A stretch of DNA of 18,496 nt from the NCBI GenBank assembly GCA_043778255.1, contig JAYWGN010000048.1, positions 1 to 18,496 of the forward strand. The letters run 5' to 3'. This DNA comes from JAYWGN01 sp043778255 (GTDB lineage Bacteria > Bacteroidota > Bacteroidia > Chitinophagales > Chitinophagaceae). How positions within the stretch are numbered: position 1 is the first letter of the stretch; each line of letters begins with the position of its first letter. Both the position numbers and the translations under genes were made by a program. Positions 5,938-14,221 of this stretch are shown piece after piece. A model generated the notes under the pieces. That model did no database searches. It was not told the DNA's origin and saw nothing but the letters and a program-made list of their open reading frames with translations.

Positions 5938-8100
5938 ATGCAACATCTATTTCTTTTTGTTTTTCTATTCATTTTGGGTGTGGGTGCTACCGCACAAAAT
6001 GTTACTATTAAATGTATAAATGTAGCAACTAACCAACCAGCTGTTGGTGTTACAATTGCTAACGCCAATAAGCCAATTGGAGTTACTGATAGTAATGGGT
6101 TAGCTAAAGTTAATTTACAAAATGGGAATTATAATTTAAAAGTATCGGGTATTGGATTTGAAACTACAGCCTTACAAGTAACAGTACCAACAAGTAACAT
6201 TATAATAGTACAATTGCAAATAGTAACAAAGCAAGAGGCAGCAGTAACCGTAGTATCAAGTACTCGTAATAACCAAAAAATAGAAAATTCGCCACTTAAA
6301 GTAGAAGTATTAGGTAGCGTAGAAATGGATGAAGAAAATACCATAAAACCAGCTGGTATAGCCAGTATATTAGGAGATGTAAGTGGAGTGCAAATACAAC
6401 AAAGTAGCGCCGTTACTAGCAATAGTAATGTACGTATACAAGGGCTTGATGGCCGTTATACTCAAATACTAAAAGACGGTATGCCACTCTACGATGGCTT
6501 TAGTGGAGGCTTTGGTATATTAAGCATACCACCACTTGACCTTAAGCAAGTAGAACTAATAAAAGGTAGTGCAAGTACATTATATGGTGGTGGGGCTATT
6601 GGTGGGTTAGTAAATATTATAAGCCGTAAGCCAACAACCAAGCAAGAAGCTGTATTTACTGCAAACTATAGCACACTTACCGAAACTAATTTGAATACAT
6701 TTATAAGTAAAAAAAATAAAAAATTTGGATACACATTTTTTGGTGGGTACACCACACAACAAGCACAGGATGTAAATAATGATTTGTTTAGCGATGTGCC
6801 AAAGCAAAATACTTTGGTGCTACACCCTCGATTATTCATATACCCTAAGCCCAATACAACCATAACTGTAGGCCACACCTTAACCAACCAAACCCTTACT
6901 GGTGGCGATATAGTGGTTATTAATGACAAGGCAAATAGCCAACATCAGTACTTTGAAACTAATAAAACATACCGTAATAGTACCGAGTTAGTAGTAGAGC
7001 AAAACTTAGGCGGTCGTAAAAAATTGGAGTTAAAAACAAGCTACAGTACCTTTAATAGAAGTATACAAACAAATACTACTTACTTTAAAGGCAACCAAAC
7101 TAATTACTTTGCCGAAGCATCATACTATAAACCGTACCAACAAAATAGTTTTGTAGCAGGTATTAATTTGGTAGGCGATGAGTTTATACAAACGGACGGA
7201 ACAGCTTTACAACTTAATAACTTTGGTAATAATGTAGTAGGAGCATTTGTACAAAACACATGGCGTGTTAAAAATAAAGCTACCATAGAAGTAGGCTTAC
7301 GTAACGATGTTGCCAAAACCTATGGAAATTTTTTGCTGCCAAGAGCAGCAATAATAGTACACCTAAATAAAAGCTGGGCTACAAGAGTGGGTGTAGGTGC
7401 AGGTTATAAGCTACCAAATGCTTTAGCTTCGCAAAATAGAGACTTTGAAATACAAACGATCAACAATTTGCCAAGTACTATAAAAGCTGAAAAAAGTATA
7501 GGGTATAATGCTGAAGTAAATTATAAAAAGGAGTGGGGCGAGGGTAACGAATTTTTTGTGAACCATGCATTCTTTTTAACTACCATTAACCAGCCTGTAA
7601 TAGCAAATCAGCAATTTCCTGGGCAAGTTACATTTAGCAATGCCACCAAACCAATTGTGAGTAAGGGTTTTGATACATATATACGAACCACCCTACATGA
7701 GTGGGAGTTATATATAGGCTACACTTATACCATTGCCGAAAGAAAGTATTTAACTATTAATCAATTTGTGCCACTAACACCCAAAAACCGTATGGCATTT
7801 ACAATAGTGCATGATTGGGAGGAGCAGGGTTGGCGAATAGGCTTAGAGGGAAGTTATAATGGTTACCAATATAGAGATGATGCTAGCAAAACACCAGCCT
7901 ACTTTTTTGCAGCAGCAATGGTGGAAAAAAAATTAGGAAAACATTTTAGTATAGTACTTAATGGTGAAAATCTTTTAAACTTCAAGCAAAGCAATAGCGA
8001 AACTTTATACACAGGTACAGTACTTAACCCCAACTTTAAAGCACTTTGGGCACCTATAGATGGTAGAGTAATAAATGTAAGTGTGAAGTGTAAATTGTAA
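5938..8100 (+). CDS. TonB-dependent outer-membrane receptor
   Basis: A 720-residue outer-membrane transporter energised by TonB. A signal peptide (about 1-19, cleavage near ATA-QN) is followed by a CarboxypepD_reg-like beta-sandwich domain (about 22-95), which is usual for Bacteroidota receptors. The plug domain (about 100-210) contains VRIQGLDGRYTQILKDG, PPLDLKQVELIKG and SASTLYGGGAIGGLVNIISR. The rest is the beta-barrel, ending in an alternating hydrophobic strand (VINVSVKCKL). No SusD-like partner is adjacent, so a glycan-uptake (SusC) role is unlikely. The ligand (siderophore, metal, vitamin or other) is not readable from the sequence. The start is well placed for the signal peptide. Confidence 0.92.
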   Translation: MQHLFLFVFLFILGVGATAQNVTIKCINVATNQPAVGVTIANANKPIGVTDSNGLAKVNLQNGNYNLKVSGIGFETTALQVTVPTSNIIIVQLQIVTKQEAAVTVVSSTRNNQKIENSPLKVEVLGSVEMDEENTIKPAGIASILGDVSGVQIQQSSAVTSNSNVRIQGLDGRYTQILKDGMPLYDGFSGGFGILSIPPLDLKQVELIKGSASTLYGGGAIGGLVNIISRKPTTKQEAVFTANYSTLTETNLNTFISKKNKKFGYTFFGGYTTQQAQDVNNDLFSDVPKQNTLVLHPRLFIYPKPNTTITVGHTLTNQTLTGGDIVVINDKANSQHQYFETNKTYRNSTELVVEQNLGGRKKLELKTSYSTFNRSIQTNTTYFKGNQTNYFAEASYYKPYQQNSFVAGINLVGDEFIQTDGTALQLNNFGNNVVGAFVQNTWRVKNKATIEVGLRNDVAKTYGNFLLPRAAIIVHLNKSWATRVGVGAGYKLPNALASQNRDFEIQTINNLPSTIKAEKSIGYNAEVNYKKEWGEGNEFFVNHAFFLTTINQPVIANQQFPGQVTFSNATKPIVSKGFDTYIRTTLHEWELYIGYTYTIAERKYLTINQFVPLTPKNRMAFTIVHDWEEQGWRIGLEGSYNGYQYRDDASKTPAYFFAAAMVEKKLGKHFSIVLNGENLLNFKQSNSETLYTGTVLNPNFKALWAPIDGRVINVSVKCKL

Positions 8101-8204
8101 GTTTTTAAAAATTCTTCAACCTTTATAAAATCATTGTATTGTAACAACTTGTATTTCCTTGTGCTATATAACCATTGTATTTAATTCATTCCTTAATTTC
8201 TTAA

Positions 8205-8260
8205 TTTTTCTCCCACTTCTACCCTCCCACATTCAACCTCATCCTTAATTTCTTTATTCG
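8205..8260. repeat. Degenerate pyrimidine-rich intergenic repeat words
   Basis: This non-coding stretch contains CTCCCACTTC (8210-8219), CCTCCCACATT and CCTCATCC. CTCCCACTTC is the exact reverse complement of GAAGTGGGAG, which starts units 2 and 4 of the in-gene repeat (587 and 629). TTAATTTCTT words flank it. The rest of the 200-bp gap (8101-8300) holds the IMPase promoter and nothing else I can recognise. Confidence 0.6.
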
Positions 8261-8289
8261 CATATTATCGCATTATCAAATTATCAAAT

Positions 8290-8297
8290 TAACTTTG
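8290..8297 (+). promoter_or_regulatory. Putative -7 promoter element (TAACTTTG) of the IMPase gene
   Basis: TAACTTTG fits TAnnTTTG and ends three bases before the ATG at 8301. A TTG codon at 8295 that would extend the gene by two residues lies inside this element, which argues for starting translation at 8301. The preceding 20 bases (8272-8291) match those before the E1 gene at all but one position. Confidence 0.55.
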
Positions 8298-8300
8298 CTT

Positions 8301-9071
8301 ATGCTTAAACAAACATTAATAGCAGCAGCACAAGCAGGTGCAGCTCAATTGCAACATTACTACGAAAAGTCGTTTGTAATTACCGAAAAAGAAGGGGTAA
8401 ACAACTTAGTAACAGAAGCCGACCATGCTGCCGAAAAGGCAATATTTGAAATAATACAAAACCAATACCCCGAGCATTATATATTAAGTGAAGAAAGTGG
8501 CGATCTGCCACAAAACAATGAGTACAAATGGGTAATTGACCCTTTAGATGGCACGGTTAATTTTGCCCATGGCATACCTTTATGTGCCGTAAGTATTGGT
8601 ATTGAAAAAGCAGGTGAAATGATAATGGGTGCAGTATATTGCCCATTTATTAACGAATTTTATATTGCCGAAAAAGGGCAAGGTGCCTACCTTAACGATA
8701 GAAAAATTAAAGTAACCACACAAACGGAAGTACAAAAAAGTATATTAGTTACTGGGTTTCCGTACACCTACCCAAAGCTACATATTGGCCCACTCGAAAT
8801 ATTTAGCAAACTTGTAAAACGTGGCATTCCCGTAAGGCGGTTAGGTAGTGCTGCTATTGATTTGTGTTGGGTTGCTGCAGGCAGGTTCGATGGCTTTTGG
8901 GAATTTAACCTTAGCCCATGGGATACTGCAGCAGGCTATGTAATAGTAAAAGAAGCCGGTGGCAAAATAACCGATTTTGAAGGTAAAGAATTTAGCTGCT
9001 ACCAAAAACAAATAATGGCCACTAATGGATTAATACACGAGGAGTTAATGGGAGAGGTGGTAGGGTTATGA
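8301..9071 (+). CDS. Inositol-monophosphatase-family phosphatase
   Basis: A Mg-dependent, Li-sensitive-type sugar or inositol monophosphatase (SuhB/IMPase family), 256 residues and cytoplasmic. The metal-binding set is complete: Glu64-Glu65 in LSEESGD, D80-P-L-D-G-T85 in WVIDPLDGTVNFAHG, and Trp207-Asp208 in SPWDTAAGYVIVKEAGG. The substrate may be myo-inositol-1-phosphate, another sugar phosphate, or (as in CysQ relatives) 3'-phosphoadenosine phosphate; the NFAHGIP segment after DPLDGT favours the inositol monophosphatase branch. I chose ATG 8301 over the TTG at 8295 because the latter overlaps the promoter element. It is a single gene with its own apparent leaderless promoter. Confidence 0.9.
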   Translation: MLKQTLIAAAQAGAAQLQHYYEKSFVITEKEGVNNLVTEADHAAEKAIFEIIQNQYPEHYILSEESGDLPQNNEYKWVIDPLDGTVNFAHGIPLCAVSIGIEKAGEMIMGAVYCPFINEFYIAEKGQGAYLNDRKIKVTTQTEVQKSILVTGFPYTYPKLHIGPLEIFSKLVKRGIPVRRLGSAAIDLCWVAAGRFDGFWEFNLSPWDTAAGYVIVKEAGGKITDFEGKEFSCYQKQIMATNGLIHEELMGEVVGL

Positions 9072-9184
9072 TTTTAAGTTTTTGATTTTAGATTTACAAT
9101 TAACGAATATTAACATCAATTAAATTACACAACACAAGGTTTTTTTAAGTGCCTAAGATTAAATAAAGAAATCAATATATATTT

Positions 9185-9550
9185 ATGACTGAAAAAGAAC
9201 TTAAAAACAAAACGAAAGAAAATGCAATTAATGTAGCAAAAATTTGTATGTTACTTGAAAATACTATTATTAACAAAGTATAAATTGGTCAAATTATTAG
9301 ATCTTCATCATCGGTAGGAGCTAACTATAGAGCTGCTTGCAGAGCAAAGTCTGGTAAAGATTTTATTTATAAACTTCAAATTGTAATAGAAGAAGCAGAT
9401 GAAACGTTATTTTTTTTAGAGCTATTGGCAACATTTAATGAAACATATAAAAAACAATTAAGAGAAGTATATATTGAAACTGAAAGTATTTTAAAAATTA
9501 TAGTAGCATCTGTAAGAACATTAAAAAATAACCAAAAATTAAAACAGTAA
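9185..9550 (+). pseudogene. Four-helix-bundle (23S rRNA intervening-sequence) protein, interrupted by a stop
   Basis: Read straight through, this frame gives 121 codons plus a stop at 9548. Codon 33 is TAA (9281-9283) and no frameshift is needed on either side. The N-terminal part (TEKELKNKTKENAINVAKI, then a helix) and the part after the stop (IIRSSSSVGANYRAACRAKS, IYKLQIVIEEADETLFFLEL) match the four-helix-bundle family named after 23S rRNA intervening sequences, whose hallmark is SGTSVGANYRAA. The function of the family is unknown. A single point change explains the loss. No rRNA is nearby, so this is a stand-alone copy. Suppression of the stop or a sequencing error cannot be excluded. The gaps on both sides (9072-9184 and 9551-9633) hold no other gene. 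Confidence 0.85.
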
Positions 9551-9633
9551 TTACTTAAAAAAACTTACTATCCGTCGAACTTAATAATAAGTTTAAACGA
9601 TTAAATCGTAAATCAAAAATTTAAAATCAACTT

Positions 9634-10677
9634 ATGTACCGAACCGAAATAGCAACCCTTGGTGAATTTGGATTGATAGAACACCTCACAAAAAATTTTG
9701 AAACACAAAATGTTAGTACCGTACTTAGCGTTGGCGACGATGCTGCCGTTATTGATCATTTGGGTAACCACACCGTTGTAACCACCGACTTATTAATAGA
9801 AGATATACATTTTGATTTGAGTTACACTCCGCTACAACATTTAGGCTACAAAGCCGTAATAGTAAACCTTAGCGATGTATATGCAATGAATGCAACACCT
9901 ACTCAAATTACTATGAGTATTGCACTGAGCAATCGTATATCGTTAGAGGCTATTACCGAATTTTACGAAGGTGTATATGCAGCTTGTGAAAAGTATGGTG
10001 TGGACCTTGTAGGTGGCGATACCACCAGTAGTACCAAAGGGTTTATAATTAGTGTAACCGCTATTGGCGAAGCACTAGAAAATAAAATTGTAAAACGAAG
10101 CGGTGCTACCAAAGGCGATTTGGTATGTGTAAGTGGTTACCTTGGCAGTGCATTTATTGGGCTTACCTTATTGGAAAGAGAAAAAAGAATATTTTTAGAA
10201 AACCCTGGTGTGCAGCCCGATTTGGAGAACGAAAAATTTGTAATAGGTAAACTTTTAAAGCCAGAAGCTAGAAAAGATATGATAGAATTTTTTGCAAAAA
10301 ACAACATTTTGCCAACGGCAATGATAGATGTAAGCGATGGCTTAAGTAGCGAAATGCTGCATATATGTAAGCAAAGTAATGTAGGCTGTGTGCTGTACGA
10401 AGACAAGTTACCCTTTGCCGATGATATGAAAAATGCTGCCTACAAATTTAAACTTGACCCTACAGCATGTGCATTAAGTGGTGGCGAGGATTATGAGTTG
10501 TTATTTACCTTACCACAAGCCGATTACGATAAATTAGTACTCAATGAACAAATAAGTGTAATAGGCTACATTACTGATATTGCCGAGGGAGCACATATAA
10601 TAACCAAAGGTAACAATAGGTACAAACTAACAGCCCAAGGCTGGAATGCATTTGACCAACAAACAGAAAATAATTAA
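9634..10677 (+). CDS. thiL: Thiamine-monophosphate kinase
   Basis: Phosphorylates thiamine monophosphate to thiamine diphosphate, the last step of cofactor synthesis; that cofactor is used by the E1 enzyme at the left of this window. The 347-residue chain has the PurM/AIRS-like two-domain layout: Gly34-Asp35-Asp36 in SVGDDAAVID, TTDLLIEDIHFDL, Asp129 in LVGGDTTSST, Asp232/Asp235 in MIDVSDGLSSE, and the C-terminal SGGEDYELLFT block. It is slightly longer than the enterobacterial enzyme because of an insertion around REKRIFLENPGVQPDLENEK, as in other Bacteroidota. No TAnnTTTG element is evident upstream; the leader (9590-9633) is A+T-rich low-complexity sequence. Confidence 0.93.
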   Translation: MYRTEIATLGEFGLIEHLTKNFETQNVSTVLSVGDDAAVIDHLGNHTVVTTDLLIEDIHFDLSYTPLQHLGYKAVIVNLSDVYAMNATPTQITMSIALSNRISLEAITEFYEGVYAACEKYGVDLVGGDTTSSTKGFIISVTAIGEALENKIVKRSGATKGDLVCVSGYLGSAFIGLTLLEREKRIFLENPGVQPDLENEKFVIGKLLKPEARKDMIEFFAKNNILPTAMIDVSDGLSSEMLHICKQSNVGCVLYEDKLPFADDMKNAAYKFKLDPTACALSGGEDYELLFTLPQADYDKLVLNEQISVIGYITDIAEGAHIITKGNNRYKLTAQGWNAFDQQTENN

Positions 10678-10684
10678 TAGTACA

Positions 10685-12196
10685 GTGAAAACATATTTTT
10701 TAAATACTACTATTGTAAAATGCTTTGTGCTATGTGTACTTGCATTACAAGCTTGTAATACAGTGCAAAGAGTACCTTATAATGTATATAAGAAATATAG
10801 TGTACCCCAATTGCAGCAAGAGTTAGGGCTACTACAAACAATATTACAAACCGACCATCCATCGCTGTATTGGTACACCCCAAAGCCACAAATGGATAGT
10901 GTATTTGCTGCAGCAAAATTAAAAATAACAGACTCACTTACTGAGTGGCAATATAGAAAAATTGTAAGCCAAGCAGTGGCTAATATTAAATGTGGACACA
11001 CATCGGTAAGGGGAAGTAAGCAATTTGACAAATGGTTTGCTACCTCAAAATTAGCTAACTTTCCTATAGGTGCAAGGGTATATAACGATACCATAGTAAG
11101 CACTTATAACCTATACCGAAAGGATACTATACTACCCCGAGGGTCAGTAATAACAAGTATAAATGGAGTGAGTAGCAAAAAAATTGTGGACTCTTTATGT
11201 ACCATAATAACTACCGATGGCAATAGCAAAAATTTTAAGTACATGAGGTTAAGTGGCAATTTCCCGTACTACTACTCGTATGTATTTGATACTGCAATGC
11301 GGTATATTATAAACTATACCGATAGTACTAATGCTGAAAAAACAGTAACAACTTACCTGTATCGCCAACCACCAAAAGACACTACCAAACGTATTCAAAT
11401 ATCGGGTATTGGTACAGTGGTAAAAGTGCAAAAGCCAAGTAAAAAAGATTTGCAACAATTAAAATTAGCCTCTATTCGCAATGTATTTTATAGTAAAGAT
11501 AGTGCCACTGCAACCCTTACTGTAAATAGCTTTAGTGGTGGCAAGCAAAAAAAATTTTATCGAAAAACATTTAAAAAAATTAAAGCAATTGGTTGTAAAA
11601 ATATAATAATTGATGTACGTAATAATGGAGGTGGTATTATTGGCAACTCCTCATTGTTGAGTAGGTACATTATTAATACACCACGTAAAGTAGCCGATAG
11701 CATATTTGCCGTTAGGCAATTTAGCAAACATAATAAGTATATAAAAAACCGTGTTTGGTACGGCTTAAGTATGATATTTGTTACCCACAAAAAAAATGAT
11801 GGCAGGTACCACTTTGGCTATTTTGAAAGGCATAAGGATAAGCCAAAGCGTAACAACCACTTTGATGGTAAGGTAGTGGTTATAAGTGGAGGTTATTCGT
11901 TTAGTGCAACTACACTTTTTTTGCATGCCATACAAGGGCAAAAAAATGTAACTACCGTAGGCGAAACCACTGGTGGCGGAGCTTACGGCAATAGTGCAGT
12001 ATATATACCAGATATTACTTTGCCTTATACTAAGTTAAGGGTAAGGCTTCCTGTATTTAGGTTGGTAATGGATAAAAATTTGCCACACTTAGGCCAAGGC
12101 ATAACACCCGATGTGTTGGTAATGCCAACCGTAAAAGCTATTGCCAACGGCCAAGATAATAAAATGGAAAAAGCCTTAGAGCTGATAAAGGATTAA
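10685..12196 (+). CDS. S41-family peptidase, lipoprotein
   Basis: A predicted 503-residue periplasm-facing serine peptidase of the C-terminal-processing/tricorn-like S41 family. With a GTG start at 10685 the N-terminus is MKTYFLNTTIVKCFVLCVLA followed by LQAC, a type-II signal with lipid-accepting Cys24. An ATG at 10646 also lies in frame, but it overlaps thiL and would put 13 polar residues before the signal, so I prefer the GTG, seven bases after the thiL stop. A PDZ-like region lies in the middle (RGSVITSINGVSSKKIVDSL). The catalytic domain has NIIIDVRNNGGGIIG (Asp310) and VVVISGGYSFSATTLFLHAI, in which Ser407 aligns best with the S41 nucleophile, then VGETTGGGAYG and LGQGITPDVLV. The substrate is unknown. 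It is probably co-transcribed with thiL and needs LspA (encoded further right) for maturation. Confidence 0.85.
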   Translation: MKTYFLNTTIVKCFVLCVLALQACNTVQRVPYNVYKKYSVPQLQQELGLLQTILQTDHPSLYWYTPKPQMDSVFAAAKLKITDSLTEWQYRKIVSQAVANIKCGHTSVRGSKQFDKWFATSKLANFPIGARVYNDTIVSTYNLYRKDTILPRGSVITSINGVSSKKIVDSLCTIITTDGNSKNFKYMRLSGNFPYYYSYVFDTAMRYIINYTDSTNAEKTVTTYLYRQPPKDTTKRIQISGIGTVVKVQKPSKKDLQQLKLASIRNVFYSKDSATATLTVNSFSGGKQKKFYRKTFKKIKAIGCKNIIIDVRNNGGGIIGNSSLLSRYIINTPRKVADSIFAVRQFSKHNKYIKNRVWYGLSMIFVTHKKNDGRYHFGYFERHKDKPKRNNHFDGKVVVISGGYSFSATTLFLHAIQGQKNVTTVGETTGGGAYGNSAVYIPDITLPYTKLRVRLPVFRLVMDKNLPHLGQGITPDVLVMPTVKAIANGQDNKMEKALELIKD

Positions 12197-12217
12197 TTCT
12201 TTTTTTAGGAAATATTT

Positions 12218-12312
12218 GGGCGTAACCCAGCAAAAGCTGGGTCGGGCTTTTCGTTACAATCTTTTTTGCAAGAAAAACGGCAAAAAAGGATTTTCACTTC
12301 AATCCCTTACGC
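12218..12312. repeat. Two-hairpin structured intergenic element bounded by GCGTAA/TTACGC
   Basis: A 95-bp element lies 21 bp after the S41 gene. Hairpin 1 is ACCCAGC (12225-12231), loop AAAA, GCTGGGT (12236-12242), a perfect 7-bp stem. Hairpin 2 is CTTTTTTGC (12261-12269), a 10-nt loop, then GCAAAAAAG (12280-12288), a perfect 9-bp stem. The ends GCGTAA (12220-12225) and TTACGC (12307-12312) are inverted repeats that could close a three-way junction, although the first overlaps hairpin 1 by one base. TCGGGCTTTTCG and CACTTCAATCCC lie at the junctions. From memory it resembles a dispersed element common in Bacteroidota genomes (GGGTCGGGCT...CAATCCCT-ACGC). It may be a mobile palindromic repeat, a terminator or an RNA. 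Confidence 0.75.
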
Positions 12313-12392
12313 AATAAGCATAGTAGTTCATACCTAATTACATTTTTAATTTTTCAAATATTAAAAAATAAAAATTTGCCAACCGTTTATAA

Positions 12393-12400
12393 TAACTTTG
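12393..12400 (+). promoter_or_regulatory. Putative -7 promoter element (TAACTTTG) of the ABC transporter
   Basis: TAACTTTG fits TAnnTTTG and lies 23 bp before the proposed TTG start at 12424. A TTTG at 12375-12378 is upstream, but the 14-bp gap is shorter than usual for a -33 element. Confidence 0.5.
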
Positions 12401-12423
12401 TACGTACAACTGACTATTAAAAC

Positions 12424-14178
12424 TTGACCACTACAAATACCAAAAATAAATCTTTCAACTTTGCTCAACTGAAAAGGGTATTGCGGTATGCTAAACCTTA
12501 CAAATACAAATTTTATGTAGCTATTGCATTAGCTATTACAATTGCAATAATAACCCCAATAAGGCCAGTACTAGTACAACGTACTATTGATGTGTATATA
12601 CAAAACAATTGGGCCAAAGCATTAATATACATTACCATAATTCAAATATTTATATTGGTGTTAGAAACTGTAATACGGTTCTATTTTACCTACATAACTA
12701 ATTGGCTAGGGCAACACGTTATAAAAGATATAAGGATAGAGGTATATAACAAAGTACTGCAACTTAACTTACGCCAATACGACCAAACACCAATTGGTAC
12801 TTTAACCACTCGTACTATTAATGATATAGAAGCCATTAACGAAATATTTGCCGACGGCATAATACCTATATTAGCCGATTTGTTATCCATAATAGTAGTG
12901 GTAGGGGTAATGTTTAGCTACCATTGGCAACTAACATTAGCGGCATTACTACCGTTTCCTATAATTATAATTGCTACTTATTATTTTAAAGAAAGTGTAA
13001 ATAAATCATTTATAAAAGTGCGAAATGCTATAGCCAACCTTAACTCATTTGTACAGGAGCATATAGGCGGTATGCAAGTGGTACAAAGCTTTGCAGCAGA
13101 AAATAAAGAATATAAAAAATTTAAACTCATAAATGCCCAACACCGTAATGCTAATGTACAAGCCATATTTGCCTACTCTGTTTTTTTTCCTATTGTAGAA
13201 ATTATATTAGCACTTTCAATATCGCTAATGGTGTGGAAAGGTGCTGCCATACCCGTAAGTGGTGGTATAATAGTGGCTTTTTTATTATTACTCAATTTAA
13301 TATTTAGACCCTTACGTGTAATAGCCGACAAATTTAATGTAATACAAATGGGTATGGTGGCTAGTGAACGTGTATTTAAATTGTTAGACAATACAGATGT
13401 TACCCATACGGGTACTGGCGAAGAAACAAATGTAAGGTTGCAAGGTAGTGTACAATTTGAAAATGTATGCTTTAGTTACACGCCACAAATACCTGTATTA
13501 ACAAATATTAGTTTTACCATAAATAAGGGCGAAACAATTGCCATAGTTGGCAGCACAGGTAGCGGCAAAACAACCATTGTAAACCTGCTTAACAAAATGT
13601 ACAGCATACAAAGTGGCACTATAGCTATTGATGATAAAAATATAGAGGCTTATCATATTAATGATTTGCGAAAAAATATTGGAGTAGTATTACAAGATAT
13701 ATTTTTGTTTGGCGATACCATACACAATAACCTAACCCTTTGGGACAGTACCATACAGGCACACACTGTAGAGGCAGCCTGCAAATTAATAGGCATTCAT
13801 AACTTTATAATGCAGCTACCTAATGGCTACCAATACAATGTAATGGAACGTGGTGCCACCTTAAGTGTAGGCCAAAGGCAGCTACTCTCCTTTGCAAGGG
13901 CATTGCTTTACAACCCTAGTATATTGGTATTAGATGAAGCCACAAGCAGTGTAGATACCGAAAGTGAACAACTTATACAACATGCCATTAATACCCTAAT
14001 AAAAAATAGAACCTCGATAATAATAGCACACCGATTAAGTACCATACAAAAGGCTACTAAAATAATAGTATTGGACCACGGCGAAATAAAAGAAATGGGT
14101 TCGCATACTGAATTGCTACAATTGAATGGCTGGTACATCAAATTGTATAATAGTACTAACGCTATAATAAAAGCATAA
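12424..14178 (+). CDS. ABC exporter, fused permease and ATPase
   Basis: A 584-residue half-transporter of the MsbA/multidrug exporter type that would work as a homodimer or heterodimer in the inner membrane. Six transmembrane helices occupy about residues 27-310. The nucleotide-binding domain follows, with Walker A GSTGSGKT (376-383), Q-loop VVLQDIFLF, signature LSVGQ (480-484, Val in place of the usual second Gly), Walker B ILVLDE (500-505) and switch His536 in IIIAHRLST. The substrate could be a lipid, lipopolysaccharide core or drug; nothing in the sequence decides. The start is a TTG at 12424: an in-frame TAA lies at 12418-12420 and no ATG occurs before the first membrane helices, so a non-ATG start is forced unless the sequence is wrong. 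Confidence 0.92.
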   Translation: MTTTNTKNKSFNFAQLKRVLRYAKPYKYKFYVAIALAITIAIITPIRPVLVQRTIDVYIQNNWAKALIYITIIQIFILVLETVIRFYFTYITNWLGQHVIKDIRIEVYNKVLQLNLRQYDQTPIGTLTTRTINDIEAINEIFADGIIPILADLLSIIVVVGVMFSYHWQLTLAALLPFPIIIIATYYFKESVNKSFIKVRNAIANLNSFVQEHIGGMQVVQSFAAENKEYKKFKLINAQHRNANVQAIFAYSVFFPIVEIILALSISLMVWKGAAIPVSGGIIVAFLLLLNLIFRPLRVIADKFNVIQMGMVASERVFKLLDNTDVTHTGTGEETNVRLQGSVQFENVCFSYTPQIPVLTNISFTINKGETIAIVGSTGSGKTTIVNLLNKMYSIQSGTIAIDDKNIEAYHINDLRKNIGVVLQDIFLFGDTIHNNLTLWDSTIQAHTVEAACKLIGIHNFIMQLPNGYQYNVMERGATLSVGQRQLLSFARALLYNPSILVLDEATSSVDTESEQLIQHAINTLIKNRTSIIIAHRLSTIQKATKIIVLDHGEIKEMGSHTELLQLNGWYIKLYNSTNAIIKA

Positions 14179-14208
14179 AAACAGTACTACAAATGAGTGT
14201 AAATAAGT

Positions 14209-14216
14209 TAACTTTA
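14209..14216 (+). promoter_or_regulatory. Possible -7 element (TAACTTTA) before murF-alr
   Basis: TAACTTTA differs from TAnnTTTG only in the last base and ends five bases before the ATG at 14222, the same close placement seen for the E1 and IMPase genes. No TTG partner is evident. The gene could alternatively be read from the ABC transporter 43 bp upstream. Confidence 0.3.
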
Positions 14217-14221
14217 TTACC

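Noticed and set aside
5938..8100. SusC-type polysaccharide utilisation locus
   Set aside because: There is no SusD-like lipoprotein, glycoside hydrolase or sigma/anti-sigma pair adjacent, and the receptor is shorter than typical SusC proteins.
8295..8300. TTG start giving a two-residue longer IMPase
   Set aside because: It lies within the TAACTTTG promoter element, so it would probably not be in the mRNA; ATG 8301 is the better start.
10646..10684. ATG start for the S41 peptidase overlapping thiL
   Set aside because: It would put 13 polar residues ahead of the lipoprotein signal peptide; the GTG at 10685 gives a normal Lys-then-hydrophobic signal ending in LQAC.
12218..12312. Integron attC site
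   Set aside because: The inverted ends superficially recall attC core sites, but the GTTRRRY/RYYYAAC pair is absent and no integrase or cassette array is present.
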